Positions 35,362-43,414 of a stretch of DNA of 64,000 bases are shown here, piece after piece. How positions within the stretch are numbered: the stretch's first letter is position 1; each line of letters begins with the position of its first letter. The position numbers and the translations under genes are program-made. Below the pieces are notes generated by a model. That model did no database searches. It saw nothing but the letters and a program-made list of their open reading frames with translations, and was not told the DNA's origin. The DNA lies in assembly GCF_001577775.1 (NCBI RefSeq), contig NZ_CP010835.1, positions 806,001 through 870,000 on the forward strand. Direction: 5' to 3'. The stretch is from Pyrococcus kukulkanii (GTDB taxonomy: Archaea; Methanobacteriota_B; Thermococci; Thermococcales; Thermococcaceae).

Positions 35362-36684
35362 ATGTTTGATGTTAACGAGCTCATCCTTAAGAAGGCCAAA
35401 GAGCTCGGTTTTGGGGATGTTGTGGTTTTGAGCTATGAGATGAACAGGAGGCAGGTTAGGTTCGCAAACAATGAGGTTACCGTTGCGAAGCATTGGCACG
35501 AAAGGAAGGTGGAGTTATTCGTCGAGTGGGAGAAGAGGATCGCAGGGACGAGCATTACCGACTTGAGCGAGGAGAATATAGAGAAGACCCTCAAGACCCT
35601 AAAGGCCAACCTCGAGAAGATGAAGCCTAAGGAGGACTACTATGGAATCGCCGAGGGGCCCTTCAAGTACAAGGACATCCCCGAGACATTCGATAAGGCG
35701 ATAGTCGAGCTTGACGATCCTAGCGAGTACGTTGAGAGGGCGATAAATGCAGCACTCGAGGAAGGTGCCAAGAGGGTTGCTGGAGTCCTCTACACAGATC
35801 ACAACAAGCTGTACTTAACGACGAGCAACGGCGTTGAGGCATTCGATGAGGGAACGGGAATAGAGATAAGCGTTAGGGCCTTCATCGGTGACCTTGAGAG
35901 CGGACACGGGACGAACTCAGTCAGGGTTCTTAAGAAGTTCGATCCAGAGTCCGCTGGGAGGAAAGCAGGGGAGATAGCCAAGCTGGCAAGGAACCCTGAG
36001 CAGGGGCCCGAGGGAAGGTTTGATGTAATCTTCGATCCATTGGCCTTTGCCAACCTGCTCAGCTACATGGGCTGGGCGTTTTCAGCCTTCGCCGTTGAAG
36101 CCGGGTTCAGCTACTTCGCCAACAAGCTCGACCAGAAAGTCGCGAGTGATGTGGTAACGATAAAGGATATCGGCAATCTGCCCAACGGCTACGCAACGAG
36201 GAAGTTCGATGACGAAGGAGTTCCCACAAGGGAAACCACCCTCATAGAGAACGGCGTCCTGAAAACTTACCTCTTCAACACGAGCTTGGCGAAGAAGTAC
36301 AAGAGGGAAACTACTGCAAACGCTGGTTTAATTGCCCCGAGGGCGTGGAACATAGTCCTCGAGCCCGGAGACCACACTAAAGATGAGCTCTTCCAGGAAG
36401 TAAAGAAGGGGATTTACATCACGAACGTCTGGTACACGAGGTTCCAGAACTACATGACCGGCGACTTCTCGACGATACCCAGGGACGGAATATTCCTGGT
36501 GGAGAACGGCGAATTAAAGCCGATAAGGAACATAAGGGTAAGCGACAACATGCTCAGGATCCTCCAGAATGTAGTTGCCCTAACGAAAGATTCATATCAC
36601 ATCCACTGGTGGGAGGTTTCAAGGCCAGTAACTACTCCGTACGTTCTAGTGAAGGAAGTGGGGATAACTAGGGCCACCAAGTGA
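35362..36684 (+). CDS. tldE: TldE/PmbA non-catalytic subunit
   Basis: About 440 aa from ATG 35362, with GAGGTGGTGGAG upstream. It matches TldD over its whole length (RKFDDEGVPTRETTLIENGV) but lacks the H-E-x3-H motif, reading FDPLAFANLLSYMGWAFSAF at that place, as expected for the PmbA half. It forms the heterodimeric chamber with TldD. Confidence 0.94.
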   Translation: MFDVNELILKKAKELGFGDVVVLSYEMNRRQVRFANNEVTVAKHWHERKVELFVEWEKRIAGTSITDLSEENIEKTLKTLKANLEKMKPKEDYYGIAEGPFKYKDIPETFDKAIVELDDPSEYVERAINAALEEGAKRVAGVLYTDHNKLYLTTSNGVEAFDEGTGIEISVRAFIGDLESGHGTNSVRVLKKFDPESAGRKAGEIAKLARNPEQGPEGRFDVIFDPLAFANLLSYMGWAFSAFAVEAGFSYFANKLDQKVASDVVTIKDIGNLPNGYATRKFDDEGVPTRETTLIENGVLKTYLFNTSLAKKYKRETTANAGLIAPRAWNIVLEPGDHTKDELFQEVKKGIYITNVWYTRFQNYMTGDFSTIPRDGIFLVENGELKPIRNIRVSDNMLRILQNVVALTKDSYHIHWWEVSRPVTTPYVLVKEVGITRATK

Positions 36685-36752
36685 TCTTTTCTTCTTACTT
36701 TTGGGGCAAGATTTTATTTATAAAGATCCCTACCCCCTTTTTGGGTACCCTT

Positions 36753-37814
36753 ATGCTGTTCAGCGTTGAACCTAAGACATCGATAAAGGATGTGTTTGGA
36801 AGGAAGGCCGAATTCTTAGACTTTCTTGAGAAGCTTGAAAATGGAAGGAGGCTGTTCGTTATAACTGGGCCGAGGAGAATTGGAAAAACGAGCTTTCTCT
36901 ACGCCAGTCTGAATGAAATATATAGAATGAAAAAGATCCCATACATAATAGTTGACGCGAGGAAAGTGATCTCAGTTAACGCACATAATCCGGCCGAAGT
37001 TATAGCAAAGGACATCCTGAAATTGGCATATGGTAGATTGTCAAGGCTCGAGACAGTGAGAGGATATGGAATAAGGCTTAGGAGCAAAAGTAGGGAGCTT
37101 ACGGAGATCCTTGAGAAGATTAATGAGAAGTACGAGAGGGCAATAGTTGCCTTTGATGAGGCTCAGTACCTGAGGTTTGCCCATACAGATTTCACGCTAC
37201 TCCTTGCTTGGATTTACGATAACCTCCAGGACCTCGTGATAGTTTTAACAGGCTCCCAGGTTGGCGTACTCGAAAAGTTCCTCCGCTTTAATGATTATAA
37301 AGCTCCTTTATACGGGAGATATCATGTGAGGATAAAGCTTCCCCGCTTCAATCCTTCGGAGGCCCTTGAGTTCCTTGAGAGGGGATTTGCCGAGTACAAC
37401 ATGAAGGTTCCAACTCGGGAACTTCTCTCAGCTGTTAAAACGTTGGATGGTGTTCCTGGGTGGTTAACCCATTACGGAGCATATAGAGTTGACGGTCTCT
37501 CCCACTGGGATGCAATAGAGAAAGTGCTTGAGGAAGCAAAAGGGTATATAGAGTCGGAGTTTAAAGAGCTCGATGAATTAAGTCCAAGGTACAGGGCGAT
37601 AATGGAGATAGTTGCAACGATAACATCAACCCAACCAACAGCTCGCAGGAAGGACATCCTTAACGCTTTAACCCTCCGTGAAGGAAGAGAAATAGATAAC
37701 AAGGATCTAAGGAAGTACCTTATGAGATTGGTTGACTATGGTTTCCTAGAGCACACAGGTTACGGAGAGTACTACATCCCTGACCCAGTCGTTAAGAGGG
37801 TCTTTCAGCGTTGA
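36753..37814 (+). CDS. archaeal P-loop ATPase (MoxR/STAND-like, without DUF234 nuclease tail)
   Basis: About 353 aa from ATG 36753; the longer frame runs through the TATA box (TTTATTTATAAAG, 36713-36725) and the palindrome GGGTACCC just before the ATG. Walker A VITGPRRIGKTSFLYA near residue 35, Walker B AIVAFDEAQYLRF, sensor VLTGSQVGVLEKF, and a C-terminal winged helix ending GYGEYYIPDPVVKRV. No nuclease-like motif follows. First of four related ATPases within 7 kb; converges with the next by 23 bases. Confidence 0.82.
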   Translation: MLFSVEPKTSIKDVFGRKAEFLDFLEKLENGRRLFVITGPRRIGKTSFLYASLNEIYRMKKIPYIIVDARKVISVNAHNPAEVIAKDILKLAYGRLSRLETVRGYGIRLRSKSRELTEILEKINEKYERAIVAFDEAQYLRFAHTDFTLLLAWIYDNLQDLVIVLTGSQVGVLEKFLRFNDYKAPLYGRYHVRIKLPRFNPSEALEFLERGFAEYNMKVPTRELLSAVKTLDGVPGWLTHYGAYRVDGLSHWDAIEKVLEEAKGYIESEFKELDELSPRYRAIMEIVATITSTQPTARRKDILNALTLREGREIDNKDLRKYLMRLVDYGFLEHTGYGEYYIPDPVVKRVFQR

Positions 37815-39159
37815 CAAGTTCAAAGTCTTTCAGATCCCACAGGAGCCAGCTCTCCTCTAGTCTCTTGTTTTCAATCCTCTTGGCTATTAATCCGTAGTAT
37901 TTTTCCCAGTTTTCCAACCCAACAAGCTTGCTTTTGCGCTCTAGCTTCCTTAGAATTCTCCTAGATTCTTTCTCGCTGACATCTTTCCACTTCACTTCAA
38001 CGAATAGGGTCCTGTTTTTAATTCTGTCCAATGCAACAAGGTCAATTTCCTCCTTCTTGTGCCACCACTTCCCAATATCTGTAAACTTGAACGGCAATCT
38101 TCCAAGCTTGTTGAGCTCTATTAAGAACTCCTTGGCTACTTTCTCAAATGTTCCTCCAAGGTAAGTGTTGAAGTTTTTTAGGAAGTCCTGGATTGCCGGC
38201 TCGGGATTTAGGGAGTCTATCTCCTCATAGTGCGGACTAACGAAGCGGTGGTAAAAGCGGAAGTACTCATCTTCTATAGCGTAAATTCCCCTCTTGGCCT
38301 TCCTCTCAGTTATCGGGACTTCCCTCTTCACGATTCCGAGATCTGACAGGACTTTAAGGTATGCTGAGAGATCCTTAGCTTCCATTCCAACGTACTGGGC
38401 AATTTCATTAAGCCTTGTTTTCCCCATGGCTATAGCCTCGATAATCTGCATGTACCTAGTTGGGTTCCTCAGTTCCTCCATGAGGAGAAGCCTCGCCTCA
38501 TTGAAGAGGAATGCACTTGGATCGAAGAAATTGTTGATTATTTCCTCATCATCTCCGGTTTTGAAGAACTCCATATACCTAGGAATCCCCCACGTTACCC
38601 CATAAAGCCTTACAAGTTTTTCGAAATCTTCCCCAAACCACTCTACCATGTCGAAGAAGCGGAAAGGCTTAACCTTCAGAATTCTACTAGCTCTTCCGTA
38701 GAGGGGACTCTTGTAGCTGAGAACCTCGCGTTCCATCATTCCGATGCTTGAACCACAGAGTACAAGCATTATCTCCGAATCCTCAAGCACTATGTCCACT
38801 ATCTCCTGAAACTCAGAAGGAATTCCTTTGTCTGCCTCTATTAGGTATGGAAACTCGTCAAAAATTACTATGAGTTTTCCCTGTCTCTTTAAAAACTCAA
38901 ACGCATCTTTGAAGCTTTTGAATTGTATTGGAGCATCAATGAAAGAGCTCACCTCATGGGAGAACCTTTCCACATCTTTTTCATATCCCCTCTGAGAGCA
39001 GAGGAAGTATATGCCTCTCTTATTCTCCAGAAATTTTCTTAAAAGTGCTGTTTTTCCAACTCTCCTCCTTCCATATACTATGAAAAGTCTGGAACCCTCT
39101 CTCCACGCTTCTTCCAGAACTTCGAGTTCCCTTCTCCGGTTCACAAATTTTCGGATCAT
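37792..39159 (-). CDS. DUF234-type archaeal ATPase
   Basis: About 455 aa from ATG 39159 (MIRKFVNRRRELEVLEEAW). Walker A FIVYGRRRVGKTALLRKFLE, Walker B KLIVIFDEFPYLIE, sensor VLCGSSIGMME, YKSPLYGRASRILKV, wHTH RLNEIAQYVGMEAKDLSAYL, and the DUF234 tail with WWHKKEEIDLVALD...TLFVEVKWK, a D...E-x-K nuclease-like pattern. The start region has TTTATTATAATC directly before ATG, so the transcript may be leaderless. Role unknown; see the paralogues at 40633 and 42041. Confidence 0.88.
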   Translation of the reverse strand: MIRKFVNRRRELEVLEEAWREGSRLFIVYGRRRVGKTALLRKFLENKRGIYFLCSQRGYEKDVERFSHEVSSFIDAPIQFKSFKDAFEFLKRQGKLIVIFDEFPYLIEADKGIPSEFQEIVDIVLEDSEIMLVLCGSSIGMMEREVLSYKSPLYGRASRILKVKPFRFFDMVEWFGEDFEKLVRLYGVTWGIPRYMEFFKTGDDEEIINNFFDPSAFLFNEARLLLMEELRNPTRYMQIIEAIAMGKTRLNEIAQYVGMEAKDLSAYLKVLSDLGIVKREVPITERKAKRGIYAIEDEYFRFYHRFVSPHYEEIDSLNPEPAIQDFLKNFNTYLGGTFEKVAKEFLIELNKLGRLPFKFTDIGKWWHKKEEIDLVALDRIKNRTLFVEVKWKDVSEKESRRILRKLERKSKLVGLENWEKYYGLIAKRIENKRLEESWLLWDLKDFELVNAERPS

Positions 39160-39193
39160 GATTATAATAAACACGATTCGAATACTTAAGCGT

Positions 39194-39817
39194 TTAGGTA
39201 GAGATACCTTTTATTGATGCTTTCACTCCGTAAGTTATGTAGGCTTCATAATCAACTCTCCAGTAGTCCAAGAATTCTTTGAACCTGTAGGTGTTCTCGA
39301 CTGGTATCATGACTACCCATGGGGCTATGAACTTCCCGTTCAACTCTTTCAGTATTCCGCTCTTCCCATCCCTTCCCTTAAGGGCGAAGGAGAACTTGTT
39401 CTTGGAGTTCCTGTCAAAGCCCGCAAGCCTGATTATGAACAGTGCATAAGCCTCCCCGTTCATGAGCTTGTGAAGGAACTCTCCCCTAGTGAGGGAATAA
39501 CCGTGGATTATTATTCCAGGGGTTGCCAGATAGTTTGGGTCAAAGAGGTGGTCAAGGTTTATGGCCTTCACGTCAAGCTTCTCGTGAGGAAAGCCCAAGT
39601 CAAGGAGGGCCTGCTTGAACTCAAACGCAAGCTCAAACCTCTCCTCCGCGGAAGCATCCTTCAGGATAAGCATGAAGTCATAATCATTCGGCTTCTCCTT
39701 CCCAAGAGTAACTGATCCATAAAGGACTATATCAAAGACTTTCTCCCTCTTCTCCTTGAACTCCTTAGCTACCCTAACAAGCTCACTTAATCCTATCGGT
39801 AAGCCTGAGAACTGCAT
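39194..39817 (-). CDS. nucleotidyltransferase-domain protein
   Basis: 207 aa pol-beta superfamily protein. The signature DIVLYGSVTLGKEKPNDYDF has the G-S and D-x-D residues; a third acidic residue may be in KLDVKAINLDHLF. It is longer than the minimal MNT at 21321 and has no HEPN partner. Ribosome site GTTGAGGA. Upstream are two direct repeats. Activity as a nucleotidyltransferase is likely, its target unknown. Confidence 0.8.
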   Translation of the reverse strand: MQFSGLPIGLSELVRVAKEFKEKREKVFDIVLYGSVTLGKEKPNDYDFMLILKDASAEERFELAFEFKQALLDLGFPHEKLDVKAINLDHLFDPNYLATPGIIIHGYSLTRGEFLHKLMNGEAYALFIIRLAGFDRNSKNKFSFALKGRDGKSGILKELNGKFIAPWVVMIPVENTYRFKEFLDYWRVDYEAYITYGVKASIKGIST

Positions 39818-39868
39818 TCCTCAACGCCCCCGCTTCCTCCTTTGTTGTTCCTTTCCCCTATCCGTAGA

Positions 39869-39921
39869 CATAACTACAAAATAAAGATATCAAGCTTCCC
39901 TTGTATGCATGACTACAAAAA
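39869..39921. repeat. direct repeat CATRACTACAAAA (two copies)
   Basis: CATAACTACAAAAT at 39869-39882 and CATGACTACAAAAA at 39908-39921 are 39 bp apart in the otherwise empty 266-bp stretch between the nucleotidyltransferase gene and the RHH gene. They could be operator copies for either gene. Nothing else coding was seen in this stretch. Confidence 0.4.
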
Positions 39922-40083
39922 TTTGCTCTCAGCTCATTATAAGAAGTGAAAAGATTTTAGGGAACGAGATGATAGATGATGAGTTACAATTCCCACAATT
40001 TTGAAACACTTGGACACTCCCTGAAAAAGTCAATAATAGATTTATTAAAAGTGCTCTGACAAAAATCTCCTTAGGTAGGACAA

Positions 40084-40254
40084 ATGGCTACTACAATTAG
40101 GATCTCAGTAAGGCTTCCTCCAAAGATAGTTGAAGAAATTGACAGGTTAATTCAAAAGGGAGTATTCAGTAATAGGAGTGATTTTATTAAAGAGGCCGTT
40201 AGACATTATCTTAGAGAGCTAAGGAGAGAGGGGCTCACCGAAGAAGAAAGATGA
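40084..40254 (+). CDS. ribbon-helix-helix (CopG-type) DNA-binding protein
   Basis: 56 aa, short but convincing: TTIRISVRLPPKIVEEIDRL is the beta strand and first helix of an RHH fold, SNRSDFIKEAVRHYLREL the second helix with the conserved RSDFI motif. Such proteins are antitoxins or autorepressors. No toxin follows: the next 350 bases hold only short relics. Possibly an orphan antitoxin. Confidence 0.8.
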   Translation: MATTIRISVRLPPKIVEEIDRLIQKGVFSNRSDFIKEAVRHYLRELRREGLTEEER

Positions 40255-40263
40255 GTTTTGAAC

Positions 40264-40329
40264 ATGGTTCAGCCCATTCTGGCCGAGGATTGGAACAGTG
40301 AGGAGGATGAGTTCTGGGATGACTATTAG
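40264..40329 (+). pseudogene. possible antitoxin C-terminal relic
   Basis: A 21-codon frame reads MVQPILAEDWNSEEDEFWDDY. Tryptophan-acidic tails of the form L-A-E-x-W-x-x-E-E-D-E-x-W-x-D-Y end many VapB-like antitoxins. It lies 9 bases after the RHH gene, one frame away, so it may be the detached tail of that or another antitoxin. Confidence 0.35.
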
Positions 40330-40453
40330 GGGCTAAAAAGGTGGAGTTTAAGAGGGTGAAATAGTTCTTTTGCTTTCCCTTTTGATGATTTAACATTAAT
40401 AAGAGACTCATTATGGAAATTAGCATGTTAAAAGGGGCATTTAAGAAATTAAG

Positions 40454-40606
40454 GGTGATTTTTACTACAAACACTGGGATAGGGTTGTTTTCTGGTATCC
40501 CTGGAGGGGTATATATCTCTTGCCTGAAGTTCACGGAGATTTCATTAAGCTTAGGCTACACCATAACCTCACAACAAGCCAGTGGTTCTACAACCAACAG
40601 CCTTAA
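40454..40606 (+). other. open frame of unrecognised protein relic
   Basis: A stop-bounded frame of about 50 codons reads KHWDRVVFWYPWRGIYLLPE then HGDFIKLRLHHNL and ends WFYNQQP. The aromatic-rich composition looks protein-like, but it has no start and its end overlaps the promoter of the next ATPase. I do not recognise the family. The rest of 40330-40620 shows nothing else. Confidence 0.25.
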
Positions 40607-40617
40607 ATAGTTGAAGC

Positions 40618-40640
40618 ATGAGTATTATACTCATGAGTAT
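40618..40640. promoter_or_regulatory. overlapping palindromes on the ATPase start
   Basis: ATGAGTAT-T-ATACTCAT (40618-40634, 8-bp perfect arms) overlaps ATACTCATGAGTAT (40627-40640, perfect 14-mer palindrome). They span the start codon at 40633, about 10 bases downstream of a CTTAAATAG TATA-like box (about 40602-40610). Confidence 0.55.
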
Positions 40641-42003
40641 ACAAAAATTCGTAGACAGGGAAAGAGAACTCAAGTTCCTTGAGGAGAGGTACAGGAGCGG
40701 TAGGGCTGAACTAATAATAATTTACGGTAGAAGAAGAATCGGAAAGACGGCACTCCTCCTTCACTTTGCGAAAGACAAACCTCATGTGTACTTCCTCGCA
40801 ACGGAAAAGCCCTATCGCGAAAATCTCAAAGATTTTCAAAAGTTGCTGGCAGAATTTCTGGGCGATGAGCTTTTTGGAAAGGTACAGTTCCGGGATATAG
40901 ACGAACTCCTAATGGCCTTTTCCGAGAGAGTTAGCGATCGGGTGATCCTGATAATAGATGAGTTTCCACTGCTGATAAAGCACTACCGCCCAGCTCTCTC
41001 ACTCCTGCAGAAGGCATGGGACTTGAAGCTGTCCAAAACCAAGATAATGCTGATTCTCTGTGGTTCAAGCGTCTCAGCTATGGAAACAGATGTTTTGGGA
41101 TACAAGAGCCCCCTTTATGGAAGGAGAACCGGCCAGTGGCTACTGACGGAGATACCCTTTCCATACATTCGCGAGTTCTTTCCCAGGTATTCTGGAGAGG
41201 ATTTGGTGAAGGTATGGGGAGTCGTTGGGGGAGTTCCTGAGTACCTGCTCAAGTTAAACCCAGATGATGACTTTGATTCCAATGTCGTTAATAATGTGCT
41301 CTCCAAAGGCGCTTTCCTCTATGAGGAAGCTGAAATAGTCTTAAGGGAAGAGCTGAGGGAACCAGCCAATTATTTCGCTATACTCGAGGCCATAGCGAGT
41401 GGAAGGAGCAGGTTCGGGGAGATAGTGAATGCCACAGGTTTGGACAAAAGCTTAGTTTCCAAGTACTTAAGCATCCTCCAAAGATTAGGCATAGTGAAAA
41501 GGGAGGTTCCAGTTACTTCCACCGCAAAGGAGGCGAGTAAAAGAGGTCTTTACGTGATAAAGGATAATTACTTTGCTTTCTGGTTTAGGTACGTCTTCCC
41601 CAACAAGACATACCTAGAGGCTGGGCTGGCCGAGGATGTCTGGAACTCTTCAGGGGAGGACTTCAACGCATACTTAGGCCACGTGTTTGAAGAGCTTGTA
41701 AGGAACCCTGAAATATTCGCCAAGATCTCTGGTTTTAGGTTTACGAAGATAGGAAAGTGGTGGCATAGGGGAGAAGAGATTGATGTTGTTGCTCTAAACG
41801 AGAGGGAGAAGAAAGCACTGTTCGTGGAAGTCAAGTGGAAGGAGCTTGGGAGAAATGACGTTAGGAGGATACTTACCGAGCTGAAGAGGAAGTCAGAATT
41901 AGTTGGTCTTGATGGGTGGGAAAAGGAGTTCGGAGTGATTGCAAAGAAAATTAAGGGAAAGAAGATCAAAAACACCTGGGATCTTGGAGATATCCTCGGG
42001 TGA
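40633..42003 (+). CDS. DUF234-type archaeal ATPase
   Basis: About 456 aa from ATG 40633 (MSIQKFVDRERELKFLEERY). Walker A IIYGRRRIGKTALLLHF, Walker B VILIIDEFPLLIK, sensor ILCGSSVSAME, YKSPLYGRRTGQW, wHTH RFGEIVNATGLDKSLVSKYL, nuclease-like tail KWWHRGEEIDVVALN...ALFVEVKWK. Tandem with a paralogue 37 bases downstream. With TATA 25 bases before ATG it is probably leaderless. Function unknown. Confidence 0.88.
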   Translation: MSIQKFVDRERELKFLEERYRSGRAELIIIYGRRRIGKTALLLHFAKDKPHVYFLATEKPYRENLKDFQKLLAEFLGDELFGKVQFRDIDELLMAFSERVSDRVILIIDEFPLLIKHYRPALSLLQKAWDLKLSKTKIMLILCGSSVSAMETDVLGYKSPLYGRRTGQWLLTEIPFPYIREFFPRYSGEDLVKVWGVVGGVPEYLLKLNPDDDFDSNVVNNVLSKGAFLYEEAEIVLREELREPANYFAILEAIASGRSRFGEIVNATGLDKSLVSKYLSILQRLGIVKREVPVTSTAKEASKRGLYVIKDNYFAFWFRYVFPNKTYLEAGLAEDVWNSSGEDFNAYLGHVFEELVRNPEIFAKISGFRFTKIGKWWHRGEEIDVVALNEREKKALFVEVKWKELGRNDVRRILTELKRKSELVGLDGWEKEFGVIAKKIKGKKIKNTWDLGDILG

Positions 42004-42017
42004 AAAACTTTTTATTT

Positions 42018-42035
42018 ATTTACTTCAAAGTAAAT
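42018..42035. promoter_or_regulatory. palindrome between TATA and start of second tandem ATPase
   Basis: ATTTACTT-CA-AAGTAAAT, perfect 8-bp arms, lies directly after the AT-rich box CTTTTTATTTATT (about 42009-42020) and 6 bases before ATG 42041. Position is that of a repressor site. Confidence 0.55.
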
Positions 42036-42040
42036 TACTG

Positions 42041-43414
42041 ATGAGTATATTGTTTGTGAATAGGGAGAACGAACTCTCGGCCCTTGAGGAGAGGTATAGG
42101 AGTGATAAGGCTGAGCTTCTCATCGTTTACGGAAGGAGGAGAGTGGGCAAGACTACCCTGCTCTTGGAGTTCCTAAGAAGGCATGGTGGAATATACCTCT
42201 TGGCAAGGGAAACGAGCGAATTCGAGAACCTTGGAAGGTTTTCAAAGAGGCTTGCCGAGTACTTTAAGGATGAATTTCTCTCTTTAAATCCGTTTAGGTC
42301 GTGGGATGCCTTCTTTGAGTACCTTTCAGCACGAGCCAAGGAGAGGTTAGTGGTCGTCATAGATGAGTTTCCCTACCTCGTTAAGGCTAACCCTTCCCTG
42401 CCCTCTATCCTTCAAGAATACTGGGATCTCAAACTTTCAAAAACGAGAATATTCTTGATTATATGCGGTTCGAGCATTTCAATGATGGAAAGACTCCTTG
42501 GCTACAAAAACCCACTTTACGGAAGAAGGACTGGACAGATGAAGATTACCTCTCTTGACTTCTTCAATGCAAGGAAGTTCTTGCCTAGGTATTCAATTGA
42601 GGACTTCGTAAAGGCTTACGGGATCCTCGGTGGCACTCCCGCTTACCTCCTTCAGTTTGATGACAACTTTGGTATAGAGGAAAACCTCAGGAGGTACTTT
42701 AGGCCGGACTCTTTCCTTTATGGGGATGCAGTGTTCATCTTTAGGGAAGAAGTTAATGAGCCCAGGAACTACTTCGCGATAATGGAGGCCATCGCAAGAG
42801 GGAAGAACACTTTGGGGGAGATCATGAAGGAGACCGGCCTTGAAAGGGCAAAGGTTGGGAAGTACCTGAGCGTTTTAATTGACCTTGATTTTGTTAAGAG
42901 GGATATTCCCATAACGGAAAGCTGGAAGAGCAGGAAGGGGAGGTACTACATAAAGGACAACTACTTTGCCTTCTGGTTCCGATATGTTTCGCCGAATGCC
43001 GATTTAATAGAATCTTGGAGAGGGGAAGAGCTCGTTGAGGTGGTACTTGAGGATTTAGACAATTACCTAGGGTATGTATTTGAGGACGTGGCTATGCAGT
43101 TCCTTAGATGCTTAAACGAGAGGGATAAGTTGCCGTTCAAGTTCTTAAGGATTGGAAGGTGGTGGCACAAAAACGAGGAGATTGACATCGTAGCTTTAAA
43201 CGAGCGGGAGAAGAAAGCGCTGTTTGTTGAAGTCAAGTGGAGGGAAGTTAATAACGCGAAAAAGATACTTAGAGATCTCGAAAGGAAGGAGGAGAGAGTT
43301 GGATTATTAAAGGGGTGGGAAAAATACTATGGCCTTATAGGCAAAGTCGTTAAGGAAAAGGATAAATTGAGGGAAGACGGCTATTTTGTGTGGGATCTGA
43401 GGGACTTTAGCTAA
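42041..43414 (+). CDS. DUF234-type archaeal ATPase
   Basis: About 457 aa from ATG 42041 (MSILFVNRENELSALEERY). Walker A IVYGRRRVGKTTLLLEF, Walker B LVVVIDEFPYLVK, sensor IICGSSISMME, YKNPLYGRRTGQM, wHTH TLGEIMKETGLERAKVGKYL, tail RWWHKNEEIDIVALN...ALFVEVKWR. Close paralogue of 40633 by tandem duplication. Its stop overlaps the stop of the convergent McrB-like gene by 8 bases, so the defence-type operon begins right next to it. Confidence 0.88.
   Translation: MSILFVNRENELSALEERYRSDKAELLIVYGRRRVGKTTLLLEFLRRHGGIYLLARETSEFENLGRFSKRLAEYFKDEFLSLNPFRSWDAFFEYLSARAKERLVVVIDEFPYLVKANPSLPSILQEYWDLKLSKTRIFLIICGSSISMMERLLGYKNPLYGRRTGQMKITSLDFFNARKFLPRYSIEDFVKAYGILGGTPAYLLQFDDNFGIEENLRRYFRPDSFLYGDAVFIFREEVNEPRNYFAIMEAIARGKNTLGEIMKETGLERAKVGKYLSVLIDLDFVKRDIPITESWKSRKGRYYIKDNYFAFWFRYVSPNADLIESWRGEELVEVVLEDLDNYLGYVFEDVAMQFLRCLNERDKLPFKFLRIGRWWHKNEEIDIVALNEREKKALFVEVKWREVNNAKKILRDLERKEERVGLLKGWEKYYGLIGKVVKEKDKLREDGYFVWDLRDFS

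Noticed and set aside
36681-36752. N-terminal extension of the ATPase at 36753
   Set aside because: The extra 24 codons run through the TATA box; homology starts at MLFSVEP.
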